Positions 55,812 through 64,000 of a stretch of DNA of 64,000 nucleotides are shown here, one piece after another. The notes under the pieces are model-generated. The model was not told the DNA's origin. It worked only from the letters and a program-made list of their open reading frames with translations, and ran no database searches. The stretch spans positions 992,001 to 1,056,000 of the forward strand of contig NZ_JELR01000002.1 of the NCBI RefSeq assembly GCF_000708675.1, read 5' to 3'. The translations under genes and the position numbers were made by a program. Source of the DNA: Microbulbifer sp. HZ11 (GTDB lineage Bacteria > Pseudomonadota > Gammaproteobacteria > Pseudomonadales > Cellvibrionaceae). The first letter of the stretch is position 1. Every line of letters begins with the position of its first letter.

Positions 55812-56645
55812 CTAGCCGAGGTCACCAAGTTTGAGGTGATCCATATCGTCGAACTGCTGGTTTTCGCCACCCATAGCCCATACAAAACTGTAATTGCAGC
55901 TGCCGGCACCACTGTGGATGGACCAGTGCGGAGAGGCAATCGCGGTCTTTGGCGCGAGCGGCAGTGAGCGGGTTTCATGGGGCTGCCCCATAAAATGGAA
56001 TACCCGCTCGTCCTGGGGGAAATCAAAATACAGATACACCTCGGTGCGGCGACGGTGAGTGTGCGGTGGCTTGGTATTCCACACACTGCCACTGGCCAGC
56101 CGGGTAATACCCATCACCAGCTGACAACTGTCCACCACACCGGGGCAGATAGATTGACAGATCACCCGCTCGTTACTGCCATCGATACTGCCGAGCTCTA
56201 CACGGTTGGCTTTGTCCAGCGGGATATGCACGGTTTCCGTTGCGCGGTGCGCCGGGTAGCTAACCAGATAGAATTCCGCCGGCGCACTGTCGTCTGCGCT
56301 GGTGAAGGTTACTGTTTGGCTTCCGCGCGCCACATACAGGCTGTCGAATTTTTCCATCGGGTATTCTTTGCCGTCCACCACGACAACACCGGTACCGCCG
56401 ATATTCACTACACCCAACTCGCGTCGCTCGCAAAAATACGCACTGGCGAGCTCTTTGTGAGTGGGCAGTGAAAGTGGCTGCTGCACGGTAGGTACTGCCG
56501 CGCCCACTACGGCGCGGTCCACATCCGTATAAGTGAGATTCAGAGCGCCACGCTCAAACAGCGACTCCATGCAAAAAGATTCGCGTAACTCTGCATTGGT
56601 CATGCGCTGATAGCGCACACTGTCCGCACTATGTAGAAATTGCAT
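55812..56645 (-). CDS. kduI: 5-dehydro-4-deoxy-D-glucuronate isomerase
   Basis: This 277-residue cupin-type metalloenzyme converts 5-keto-4-deoxyuronate (DKI) to 2,5-diketo-3-deoxygluconate (DKII), the step after lyases and GH105 release unsaturated galacturonate. The zinc site is visible in PPHTHRRRTEVYLYFDF and in WSIHSGAG. The C-terminus ends FVWAMGGENQQFDDMDHLKLGDLG, typical of KduI. It lies 66 bases after the BNR lyase-like gene and is probably co-transcribed with it. Confidence 0.95.
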   Translation of the reverse strand: MQFLHSADSVRYQRMTNAELRESFCMESLFERGALNLTYTDVDRAVVGAAVPTVQQPLSLPTHKELASAYFCERRELGVVNIGGTGVVVVDGKEYPMEKFDSLYVARGSQTVTFTSADDSAPAEFYLVSYPAHRATETVHIPLDKANRVELGSIDGSNERVICQSICPGVVDSCQLVMGITRLASGSVWNTKPPHTHRRRTEVYLYFDFPQDERVFHFMGQPHETRSLPLAPKTAIASPHWSIHSGAGSCNYSFVWAMGGENQQFDDMDHLKLGDLG

Positions 56646-56711
56646 TGTGACTCCTTAACACGTGGATATTTATCTTGACGCTTTCGTGCTTTTCACAAAA
56701 AGCGAATAATT

Positions 56712-59282
56712 TCACAGGGGGTTAGACCTGTACCGCCACTGGGAACGGCGATATACAAAGAGGATCATGGCCAACAGAATGAGAAATTGCGGCTCGATCG
56801 CGCCACCCTTACTACCCGCTCCCCCGGCATTCTGATTACTTGAAGCATCGGAATTATCAATTGTCTCGTCCGGTCCCCCGGAATCCCCGGAATCCCCGGA
56901 ATCTCCGGAATCTCCGGAATCTCCGGAATCTCCGGAATCTCCAGAGTCCCCGGCGTCGGTCGTTTCCTGATATTCGAGGGAGAACCAGTTCAGGTTCAAA
57001 TCATTGCTAAACTGCAAAGTGAGGACCTGCGAGCCAGTTTCGAGGTGACCCAGTTCGATATCGAATGTCGTAAAGCTGCCTTCGCTTCCAGTACTCGCAA
57101 GCGCCTGTTCGGTTACCACCAGCTGATCGTCGACTCGAACATCCAGGGTGATCTCGTCCAGCGGAATCGCTGCACGCATCTGCATATGGTAAGGGCCCGC
57201 CTGGGTAATAAGAATGTCGTAGTGCAGAAGATCCTCACTGGAAATCCAGCCCACATGAAAATCTCCGTCGCTGTCGGTGGTAGCTTCTATATCCACAACA
57301 CCGGAACGATACTCTCCACCTTTGTTAACCGGGGAGGCATCGCTGGCTCTGGAGTAGTCTTCGGCTTCGACCCGGGTTTTCTGACTTCCATTGACCACCT
57401 GCAGGACATCCAGCGTATTCGTGACGCTGCTGCAGATCACCCACTGTATCGAATCTACGGTGATAGCTTCACATCGTTCGAAAGCAAAATCTGCACAGGC
57501 ATCGGCAAACTTTTCCTGCGCGGCAGAAAAGGTGTGATCTGCCACCGCACAGTATTCGTCATCCGAATCAGTTTCTGCGGCGTCGCCGGAGGCCCTTACG
57601 TAGCAGTTCTTGGCAGCCCCTGGCTGCGGATCACCAAAAACGTCGGACGCGCACTGTACATCGGCCGTCTGGTTATACAGATAGAAGAAGCTGCCTTTTG
57701 CACCATAGGCGACATCCTGCACCCCCGTAACGGTAACGGTTTCCCCCTCCCTGGCCGCGAAGGTGAACCCTTCCGGTCCACTGTCCGCCTGTGGCAAGTC
57801 GAGATCGATCACCTGTACGTGCAACGGCAGGCTGGTGCTATCGCCCTTTTCCTGAAGGTAGTAGTAGAGTTTCCCGTTATAAATATGCGGAACTCCGTGG
57901 CCAAAGGCCGAGCCACTACCGGTTTCATATACCGTCTGAAAATCATTGGTGCCGCCGTCGGTGGCCTGAACCCAAGGGCGACCACTTTTCAGTCCGATGA
58001 TGTAAACCTTGTCGCCGGAGGTGTACAGCTTGTCAGCACCGGCAAACTCCGTAGAGTGAATAAATTCACTGCTTCCAGAGGGCTTATAGGAGTGCAGATA
58101 GACGGTTTTATTGACGACCTGATCTTTGACTTTGCTGATGATATGCACATCACCACGATCCGTTACGGTAAAATCAAAACCGCTGACGATATACACTTCG
58201 TCTTTTCCGGTCGCCTCAACCAGATCACCGGGTTCATAGACTTTTAATGGCTGCGGATCCACCAGGGGGATCGCGAATTCTTCCCCCCGGTGGGTTTTCC
58301 ACTGATTTTTTCCGTTCTGGTCATCAGAATAGGCGTAGAAGATGCCGTTCTGATACAGAAACTTGTCATTCTTGTTACCGCTTCGTGTCTGGAACGCCGT
58401 TCGCAGCTTTCCATTCACAAACTTCATATCGCCATACAGTCCCCAATTGTGGTCGAGGTCCGGGCTTTTCGCGGCCTGATTCAGATGGTTGAACTGGGTG
58501 AAGCTATCCCAGGTCTCTGTTGCTGCATCATATTTCGTAAATACGTAGCCACCGTTGTCGTTTCCACCTGTGCGCATAAAGAACATCAGGTCATTGTTCT
58601 CATTCAGAAAGAAAGTCGGGTAGGTGAGGTCCTGAAACTGGGCGGGGTCGGCCACACCATTCAGGCTCACATGGCCGTAGTCACCCGGCTGGTCTTGCAC
58701 AAATAAATCGAGCGTAAACTCGTCATCAGGAACGGTTGCGGCATCTACAGTTGTGAAGGCATAACGAAAATAGTCATCAGGAAATTGACTACTCGAATAG
58801 GAGTGCATGTCGTAAAGGATGTGCAGTTTGCCATCCTTGGGGCTGATGCCAATCGCCGCCGTATTGTGTGACTCCCCGATCCACCAGTCCCCCCGTAGCC
58901 CGGTATGCCGATGGGGAAACTCAATGGTTTTCACCGTTTCGGTCTGGGTGTTGTAGCGGGACAGCATCAGGTTGCGCGCATCCTTGCCACCCTTGTACCA
59001 GGTGGTAAAGATGAACTGGTCGAAAACTTTTATTGCATCTCCGTGGGCGGAAATGCGCGGACCAAATTTGTAGTCGTATACCTCGCTATTGCCGTTGTCC
59101 GGCGTTTCGTAACCGACTTTCTTCCCATTAAAGTAGAGCCCGTTATCAGCCACCCTATATTGACTTTCAAATTCAATATCCGCATAAACCGCCGGAGACA
59201 GCAGACCTGCCAAGGTAAAGAGGGGCAGCAACCCCCGTTTTAGTCGGGACTTGCTTCGATGTCTGCAGTGGATGCAGCGCAT
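56712..59282 (-). CDS. Secreted BNR-4 repeat protein (PL24/25 ulvan-lyase-like) with CBM6/35-like module and GlyGly-CTERM-like tail
   Basis: This 856-residue protein starts at ATG 59282 with AAGGAG seven bases upstream, and has a signal peptide ending AVYA (about 34). A BNR-4-type propeller (about 45-520) carries WWIGESHNTAAIGISPKDG and LHILYDMHSYSSS, the His-rich face used by PL24/PL25 ulvan lyases. A CBM6/35-like module (RVEAEDYSRAS, about 640-770) follows. Next come eight to nine Gly-Asp-Ser repeats encoded by 9-bp DNA repeats, and then GGAGSKGG, a hydrophobic helix and Arg-rich RRSQWRYR, a GlyGly-CTERM-like sorting tail. The substrate may be ulvan, or a rhamnose-rich pectin; lyase activity is not proven. 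Confidence 0.8.
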   Translation of the reverse strand: MRCIHCRHRSKSRLKRGLLPLFTLAGLLSPAVYADIEFESQYRVADNGLYFNGKKVGYETPDNGNSEVYDYKFGPRISAHGDAIKVFDQFIFTTWYKGGKDARNLMLSRYNTQTETVKTIEFPHRHTGLRGDWWIGESHNTAAIGISPKDGKLHILYDMHSYSSSQFPDDYFRYAFTTVDAATVPDDEFTLDLFVQDQPGDYGHVSLNGVADPAQFQDLTYPTFFLNENNDLMFFMRTGGNDNGGYVFTKYDAATETWDSFTQFNHLNQAAKSPDLDHNWGLYGDMKFVNGKLRTAFQTRSGNKNDKFLYQNGIFYAYSDDQNGKNQWKTHRGEEFAIPLVDPQPLKVYEPGDLVEATGKDEVYIVSGFDFTVTDRGDVHIISKVKDQVVNKTVYLHSYKPSGSSEFIHSTEFAGADKLYTSGDKVYIIGLKSGRPWVQATDGGTNDFQTVYETGSGSAFGHGVPHIYNGKLYYYLQEKGDSTSLPLHVQVIDLDLPQADSGPEGFTFAAREGETVTVTGVQDVAYGAKGSFFYLYNQTADVQCASDVFGDPQPGAAKNCYVRASGDAAETDSDDEYCAVADHTFSAAQEKFADACADFAFERCEAITVDSIQWVICSSVTNTLDVLQVVNGSQKTRVEAEDYSRASDASPVNKGGEYRSGVVDIEATTDSDGDFHVGWISSEDLLHYDILITQAGPYHMQMRAAIPLDEITLDVRVDDQLVVTEQALASTGSEGSFTTFDIELGHLETGSQVLTLQFSNDLNLNWFSLEYQETTDAGDSGDSGDSGDSGDSGDSGDSGDSGGPDETIDNSDASSNQNAGGAGSKGGAIEPQFLILLAMILFVYRRSQWRYRSNPL
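56868..56952. repeat. 9-bp tandem repeat (Gly-Asp-Ser minisatellite)
   Basis: About nine copies of GGAATCTCC (some with a one-base change) encode a Gly-Asp-Ser stretch between the CBM and the C-terminal anchor. A 9-bp period keeps the reading frame, so copy-number change would alter linker length only. Confidence 0.85.
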
Positions 59283-59314
59283 GGAAAAACTCCTTGAAAA
59301 ATGGTCTTTTGTTG

Positions 59315-59325
59315 AGGTCTGACCA
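59315..59325. promoter_or_regulatory. Operator-like site before the BNR lyase-like gene
   Basis: AGGTCTGACCA, or TGGTCAGACCT on the other strand, has one mismatch from TGGT-N3-ACCA. It lies about 35 bases before the start of the BNR-kduI unit. Downstream of the site are TCTTTTG and a T-rich stretch. Confidence 0.48.
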
Positions 59326-59408
59326 AGAGCCTGCCCGGTATTGCTCTCTCCAGGAAGAAGCAATACCTAGGCCCGGCCATTGCGATGCAGCGTCATTTTT
59401 GGCGACGG

Positions 59409-60470
59409 TTATTCTTTCTCGACACTTGCCGCACGATCACTTTCCAGCGCCTGTGCGGTCGTCTTCAAGTACTCCACAAACTGCGCGCGGTTCTGCACAT
59501 CGTCATCCCGCCACACTGCCGCGAATTGATAGCGCGCTTCGCTGCCGCCGTTTAGCAGTACCAGGTGGTTGTATTCATCGTCGGTAATCTGCTGCAGATC
59601 TTCGTTGCGGAAGAAAATCGCCATGCCGAGATTGTCGTCGGCCAGGCTCTGCTTGCCCCAGGTGGCGAGATAGCCCCACTCGCCACTACCCGGTTCCGAA
59701 AGCAGTGGTTCCAGGCCGTGGCGCACGATGCCGGTGGCCCAGGTTTCCGCAGGTGCGTCGGCCCGGGCGTGCACCTGAGTCAGCCGCGAGCCTGGCTCGA
59801 TTCGCAGTGTCATCTCGAGGTCGCGCTCGGTCCCCGCGGACTGCCAACCGGCGTAGCGCACGCGCACACCGGAAACTTCCGTTTCGTTAAATATTTTTAC
59901 GGATGCACCAGCGAAATCCCGCACACCGTCAAGTTTGCCCTGGTGCCAGACACCGACACCGCCAAGACCGAGGGACGGGCCGACTTTCAGGACGTCCATA
60001 CCCCAGTCGGCCAGTGCGTGATAGTCGGTGCCGTCCTGGCCCACTTGCGGCAGCACCAGTTGCGGCTGCGTCTTGCCGAAAATATCGATGGCCGCGCGCT
60101 CATCGAAATACAGCCGGTAGGCCACCTGTTCCGATTCCCAGCCTGGGCCTTCATACTTGAACAGACGGTTGCCGATCTGGTGGTCATCCGGCAGCTGCAT
60201 ATAATCCACAGGCACGTATTCACCGCCCTGCAGCCTGCCGTCCTCTCCCGCTACGCCACCGCGACGTACCGCCAGTTCTGCGTAGGCGCCGCGCACAGCG
60301 GATTGCTCCACGGGCGCCGGGTCACCAGATTCGGGGTTCGGCGCAGCCATCGCCACCTGGTCGGTTTCGGACTTTGCGGCGGCGTCTCCACCACGATGAT
60401 CGGCACAGCCACTGGCGGCAATTAGGGTGATGGTGGCGGCCAGCGCCGCTTTGTGCGTGAAATCCAACAT
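59409..60470 (-). CDS. DUF4861 family lipoprotein
   Basis: This 353-residue exported lipoprotein has a signal peptide with lipobox IAASGC (Cys about 22) and a Ser/Pro-rich spacer. The DUF4861 core includes YVPVDYMQLPDDHQIGNRLFKYEGPGWESEQVAYRLYFDERAAIDIFGK and DWGMDVLKVGPSLGLGGVGVW. DUF4861 proteins commonly accompany GH105 and lyase genes in pectin and ulvan loci; some relatives are reported as ulvan-active, but function in general is not settled. It is divergent from the GH105 gene, and two operator matches lie between them. Confidence 0.83.
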   Translation of the reverse strand: MLDFTHKAALAATITLIAASGCADHRGGDAAAKSETDQVAMAAPNPESGDPAPVEQSAVRGAYAELAVRRGGVAGEDGRLQGGEYVPVDYMQLPDDHQIGNRLFKYEGPGWESEQVAYRLYFDERAAIDIFGKTQPQLVLPQVGQDGTDYHALADWGMDVLKVGPSLGLGGVGVWHQGKLDGVRDFAGASVKIFNETEVSGVRVRYAGWQSAGTERDLEMTLRIEPGSRLTQVHARADAPAETWATGIVRHGLEPLLSEPGSGEWGYLATWGKQSLADDNLGMAIFFRNEDLQQITDDEYNHLVLLNGGSEARYQFAAVWRDDDVQNRAQFVEYLKTTAQALESDRAASVEKE

Positions 60471-60494
60471 TATTGTTTCCCCACCTAGACTTTA

Positions 60495-60533
60495 TGGTAA
60501 GGCCAACATACACTACTGCAACTGGTATTACCA
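60495..60533. promoter_or_regulatory. Two operators between the DUF4861 and GH105 genes
   Basis: TGGTAAGGCCA (60495-60505, one mismatch) and TGGTATTACCA (60523-60533, perfect) are 28 bp apart. They lie in the divergent promoter region and probably control both genes. Confidence 0.6.
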
Positions 60534-60626
60534 CATGACCAAATAAATGAATGTGGCGGCGGGGGAATAGCGACCCGCCTATGCGTGCCCACAGTGAACC
60601 CTGGCATTTGATACGATCGTGCCAAT

Positions 60627-60641
60627 TGGTTGACGCAACCA
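60627..60641. promoter_or_regulatory. TGGTTG-ACG-CAACCA palindrome before GH105
   Basis: Perfect 6-bp inverted arms with a 3-nt spacer, about 35 bases before the GH105 start. It has the half-site letters of the operator set but a different arrangement. Confidence 0.35.
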
Positions 60642-60673
60642 GTACAACGGATAACAGTAATAAAGGTGGCATC

Positions 60674-61981
60674 ATGACCCTGAACCGAAGCCTGCAACTC
60701 GGGCTGGGACTGCTGATCGGCAGTCTCTGCACCAGCATCCACACTTCAGCCAACGCTTTCGCCAGCGCCAGCGGTGCCGCCCAGGCAGAGTACTGGCCGG
60801 AACCAATCGCCTGGCAGGCTCCGACTGCCGAGGTTCCGGCCTACGCCGACAAACTCTCTCCCGCGCTCACCCAGGCGGACATTACCGCCGCCGCCAACCG
60901 CGTGGCAGACTGGCAGCTCAGCCAGTACGACCTGCGCAGCAACATGATGCGACCGGAAGGCCGCGCCAGTGGACTTCCCCAGGGCTGGATGTACGCCACC
61001 TGGCAGATTGGCCTGCTGGAATGGGCCAAGGTCAGCAAGCAGCTCCCCTATGAGCAGGCGGTGATCAATAATTCTGAGGTGAACTTGTGGAGGCTCGGTC
61101 CGCGCGTACACCACGCCGATGACCATGCGATGGGCGCGGTGTACCTGGATCTGTACAAGCGCATGGGTGGCGAGGAGAAAATCGCCCATCTGAAACAGCA
61201 GTTCGACAAGGTGCTGGCAGACCAACCAGATACCAGCCTCTATTTTGATGACGATGACAAGTTTCATCAGGACCTTGCCCACCGCAATTTCGACGACCCT
61301 GCCTGCACCATCCGCTGGTGCTGGGCCGACGCCATCTTTATGGCACCGCCGGTATGGGCCGAGCTGGCCCGTATTACCGGCTCGCAGAAATACCTGGACT
61401 TTATGGACAAGGAATTCTGGGTCACCACCGATTACCTGTACAACAAAGACGAAAAACTCTACCTGCGCGACAGCCGCTATTTTGAGCGCAAAGACAGCAA
61501 GGGCCGCCTGATTTACTGGGGCCGCGGTAACGGCTGGGTACTCGCCGGCATCGCGCGCACGCTCAAGGCACTACCGGATCACTTTGCAGAAAAAGAGCGC
61601 TATGAAACCCTGTTTGTGGAAATGAGTGAGCGCCTGGTAGACCTGCAACAGAAAGACGGCAGCTGGCCGTCATCACTGCTGGAAATTGAAGAGCAGTCGC
61701 CACCGGAATCCAGCGGCACCGGCCTGCTGGTGTATGCGCTGGCCTGGGGTGTCAACAGCGGCCTGCTGAAAGAAGAAAAATACGTAGACGCGGTACACAA
61801 AGGCTGGGCATCGCTGGTTGACAGCGTACAGCCGAACGGCAAGCTGGGCTGGGTTCAGCAGGTCGCCTTTGCACCGGGCTCCGCCACCGCGGAAGATACC
61901 CAACTGTACGGCACCGGCGCATTGTTGCTGGCCGCCTCTGAAGTGATTCAGCTGGACGGACACAAGGGAGATGCACAATGA
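60674..61981 (+). CDS. GH105 unsaturated galacturonyl/rhamnogalacturonyl hydrolase
   Basis: This 435-residue GH105 (YteR/YesR family) enzyme removes the unsaturated uronic acid from the non-reducing end of lyase products. The ATG at 60674 has an AAAGGTGG ribosome site and a signal peptide ending ANAFA (about 31); earlier in-frame starts are not needed. An (alpha/alpha)6-barrel pattern is seen: GWMYATWQIGLLEW, HHADDHAMGAVYLDLYKR, WCWADAIFMAPPVWAELAR (catalytic Asp region), RDSRYFERKDSKGRLIYWGRGNGWVLAGI and SSGTGLLVYALAWGVN. It overlaps kduD by four bases and is translationally coupled. Secretion of a GH105 suggests processing in the periplasm or outside. Confidence 0.92.
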   Translation: MTLNRSLQLGLGLLIGSLCTSIHTSANAFASASGAAQAEYWPEPIAWQAPTAEVPAYADKLSPALTQADITAAANRVADWQLSQYDLRSNMMRPEGRASGLPQGWMYATWQIGLLEWAKVSKQLPYEQAVINNSEVNLWRLGPRVHHADDHAMGAVYLDLYKRMGGEEKIAHLKQQFDKVLADQPDTSLYFDDDDKFHQDLAHRNFDDPACTIRWCWADAIFMAPPVWAELARITGSQKYLDFMDKEFWVTTDYLYNKDEKLYLRDSRYFERKDSKGRLIYWGRGNGWVLAGIARTLKALPDHFAEKERYETLFVEMSERLVDLQQKDGSWPSSLLEIEEQSPPESSGTGLLVYALAWGVNSGLLKEEKYVDAVHKGWASLVDSVQPNGKLGWVQQVAFAPGSATAEDTQLYGTGALLLAASEVIQLDGHKGDAQ

Positions 61982-62751
61982 GCGATTATCTGCAGCAGCA
62001 GTTTGGCCTTGAGGGCAAAGTCGCCATGGTGACCGGTGCCAGCCGCGGCCTCGGCAAAGCGATGGCCATGGCCCTTGGCCGCGCCGGAGCACGGGTAGTG
62101 GTGGTGGGTTCTACACCCGCCAGCGCCGAGAATGCGCAACAGGAACTGAGCACCGAAGGCATCGACACCATCGCACTGGGTTGCGACCAGTCTCAGCCGG
62201 CACAAATCGACGCGCTGTTCCGCGAAGTGGAATCCCGCTTTGGCCGCCTGGACATTCTGGTGAACAACGCGGGCACAATCCGCCGCGCACCCGCGGTGGA
62301 TTATTCCGATGACGACTGGAACGCGGTGATGGACACCAACATCAACGGCGTATTCAGAATGTGCCGCGCCGCCGGCGCGATGATGCTGAAGCAGGGTTCC
62401 GGCAAGATTATCAATATTGCCTCGCTGCTCAGCTTCTCCGGCGGTATTACTGTGCCCGCCTACGCTGCCAGTAAAGGCGCGGTATCCCAGCTCACCAAGG
62501 CACTGGCCAACGAGTGGGCGGTAAACAATATTCAGGTCAATGCCATTGCACCGGGCTATTTCGCCACCGACAACACCGCCAACCTGCGCGCGGACGCCGA
62601 GCGCAATGCGGCGATCAGCGCGCGTATTCCCGCGGGGCGCTGGGGTAATCCGGAAGATCTGGCCGGTGCCGCGGTGTTCTTGGCCTCTCCCGCCGCCAAC
62701 TATATGAATGGCCATATTCTCTTAGTAGACGGCGGCTGGATGGCCCGCTAG
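61978..62751 (+). CDS. kduD: 2-dehydro-3-deoxy-D-gluconate 5-dehydrogenase
   Basis: This 257-residue SDR reduces DKII to 2-keto-3-deoxygluconate. TGASRGLGKAMAMALGRAGA (cofactor loop), LVNNAGTIRRAPAVDYSDDDW and the YAASKGAVSQLTKALANEWA catalytic YxxxK segment match KduD closely. The C-terminus ends HILLVDGGWMAR, as in KduD. It overlaps the GH105 gene by four bases (ATGA). Together with KduI and KdgK it completes the unsaturated-uronate branch. Confidence 0.94.
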   Translation: MSDYLQQQFGLEGKVAMVTGASRGLGKAMAMALGRAGARVVVVGSTPASAENAQQELSTEGIDTIALGCDQSQPAQIDALFREVESRFGRLDILVNNAGTIRRAPAVDYSDDDWNAVMDTNINGVFRMCRAAGAMMLKQGSGKIINIASLLSFSGGITVPAYAASKGAVSQLTKALANEWAVNNIQVNAIAPGYFATDNTANLRADAERNAAISARIPAGRWGNPEDLAGAAVFLASPAANYMNGHILLVDGGWMAR

Positions 62752-62906
62752 CGAATACCGGGAAAATTACTGCGCGTACGTCTGACGACGCCCGACTGTG
62801 CTGGTGCGCCAGCCCGGTCGCTGCTCACGTACTAGTGTACGCTCCGCGGTCTGTGCGCAGGCGGTCACCACCAGACACCCGCTCGCTACATTTTCTCGGC
62901 ATTCGC
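62751..62906. repeat. Dispersed palindromic element, copy 2 (about 156 bp)
   Basis: Terminal GCGAAT (62751-62756) and ATTCGC (62901-62906) enclose the same blocks seen at 11551-11693: ATTACTGCGCGTACG, CTCACGTACTAGTGTACG and ACACCCGCTCGCTACATTTT. The internal blocks are conserved while the outermost arms differ. Confidence 0.7.
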
Positions 62907-62974
62907 AATACTTTTAGAAAATTGATTTAGGCAAATCCGAGAAACTATTTCGATAAAAATTTACGGAGCCAACC

Positions 62975-64000
62975 ATGCAACGCGTAGAGGAATCATCCTC
63001 ACCCTCAGGCACCGCACTGTTTTTTTGCGGTGCTTTTTTTTACCTGTTGTTTTCCACAGCCTGGGCTTCAGCGCTACAGGAACAGCAGTTGTTCAATAGC
63101 GACTGGGAATACCTGCAGGACGAACGGCTATCGCCACCGCCGCTCAATGCGGCGGGTGCAATGGACGTGACACTGCCTCACACCTGGAACGCCACCGATA
63201 CCGTGGATGCACAGCCCGGTTACCGACGCGGTGCGGGCTGGTATAGCAAGCGATTTCGTATCGCGGATAATCTGCCCAACGGCACACGCCACAAGCTCTA
63301 CTTTGAGGGCGCCAATCAGAAGGCGCGGGTTTACCTGAATGGGCGCATGATCGGCGAACATATTGGCGGCTACCTGGGCTTTACCGTCGAGCTTACCGAA
63401 CACCTGCAGCCCGATGCCGACAACCTGGTGCAGGTGCGCGTATCCAATGAATACGATCGCAACCTGATTCCTTCACAAAAGGCCGACTTTTTTATTCACG
63501 GCGGCCTGACCCGCGATGTATGGCTGCAGCAGTTACCTGCAGAACACATTCAGTCTGTAGCGATCACCACCCCCAATGTCAGTCATGAATCGGCGCAGAC
63601 AAAGGTGCGGATCACCCTGGAAAAATCGTCCGCAGCCAGCACCAACGACAAGGCAGCGCGCCTGCAGTTGACACTGTTGGACCCTGCGGGAAAACCCGTA
63701 AGCAGCAGCGAAACCGAGATTGACGGCGAGCAGGCGGAGGCCGAGCTGCCACTGTTGCAACGACCGCAACTCTGGTCCTCGGGTTCACCGGCGCTGTACA
63801 CATTGGTTACCGAGCTGCAGAACGCCAACGGTAAAACCCTGCACCAGCATCGCGAGCGTTTCGGCTACCGCTGGTTTGAGATGCGCCCGAACCAGGGCTT
63901 CTTCGTCAACGGGGAGCGGGTGCTGATTCGCGGCACCCACCGCCATGAAGAGCACGCAGGAATCGGTGCCGCCATGAGCAATGACCAGCACCGTGCGGAT
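62975..64000 (+). CDS. GH2 family glycoside hydrolase (N-terminal part, cut by window end)
   Basis: The first 342 codons of a secreted GH2 enzyme (beta-galactosidase/beta-glucuronidase type). The ATG at 62975 has an ACGGAG ribosome site. A hydrophobic signal segment (about 16-32) is followed by the sugar-binding jelly roll (FNSDWEYLQDE, LPHTWNATDT, RRGAGWYSKRF, LYFEGANQKARVYLNGRMIGEHIGGYLGFTVEL), an immunoglobulin-like domain, and the start of the TIM barrel (GFFVNGERVLIRGTHRHEEH). The catalytic Glu residues lie beyond the window. Fit with the locus suggests removal of galactose or glucuronate side chains. Confidence 0.9.
   Translation, partial: MQRVEESSSPSGTALFFCGAFFYLLFSTAWASALQEQQLFNSDWEYLQDERLSPPPLNAAGAMDVTLPHTWNATDTVDAQPGYRRGAGWYSKRFRIADNLPNGTRHKLYFEGANQKARVYLNGRMIGEHIGGYLGFTVELTEHLQPDADNLVQVRVSNEYDRNLIPSQKADFFIHGGLTRDVWLQQLPAEHIQSVAITTPNVSHESAQTKVRITLEKSSAASTNDKAARLQLTLLDPAGKPVSSSETEIDGEQAEAELPLLQRPQLWSSGSPALYTLVTELQNANGKTLHQHRERFGYRWFEMRPNQGFFVNGERVLIRGTHRHEEHAGIGAAMSNDQHRAD

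Overview
The window looks like a chromosomal segment of a moderately GC-rich marine gammaproteobacterium that degrades plant or algal polysaccharides. The closest fit is a Microbulbifer/Saccharophagus/Cellvibrio-type organism. This is inferred from the housekeeping block tsaD / rpsU-yqeY-dnaG-rpoD, from poly-serine linkers in secreted multidomain lyases, and from a TonB-dependent, lyase-rich uronate locus. No taxonomic search was possible.

Bases 1-16.5 kb are mostly housekeeping. A yeaH-spoVR pair is followed by an HTH-receiver protein on the minus strand and a probable small RNA. Then come cca, a pteridine-reductase-like SDR, a phosphoribosyltransferase and an Old Yellow Enzyme. A minus-strand tsaD-folB-folK cluster faces rpsU, yqeY, dnaG, rpoD and dgkA. 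Several families of intergenic palindromic repeats lie between these genes.

Bases 16.5-33.5 kb are a mixed envelope region: an autotransporter, a CAT-anticodon tRNA followed by three exact-period 101-bp repeats that each end in the tRNA 3' half, DUF2200, a metallophosphoesterase lipoprotein, an MFS transporter, a DUF3298-type lipoprotein, a SWIM/SNF2 helicase, LpxR, a rhombosortase-like rhomboid protease, a CpdB-type nucleotidase, an FMN reductase, MgtC and DUF2061.

Bases 33.6-64 kb form a large pectin/uronate (possibly also ulvan or rhamnogalacturonan) utilisation locus. The secreted enzymes are a PL10 pectate lyase, a PL1-CBM32-CBM35-PL1 double lyase, a pectate-lyase-superfamily beta-helix protein, a BNR-4 lyase-like protein with a CBM and a GlyGly-CTERM-like tail, a GH105 hydrolase and a GH2 enzyme cut by the window end. 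Uptake is by a TonB-dependent receptor and a TRAP transporter. Intracellular steps are KduI, KduD, KdgK, UxuA and UxuB. A GntR/FadR-type regulator sits centrally. A TGGT-N3-ACCA motif, the half-site arrangement expected for this regulator family, occurs upstream of nearly every transcription unit of the locus and probably defines a local regulon.

The observations most worth a second look are the tRNA-3'-half tandem array, the reconstructed operator set, a lipoprotein with two copies of an unrecognised module, the possible rhombosortase-substrate pair, and the small-RNA candidate upstream of cca.
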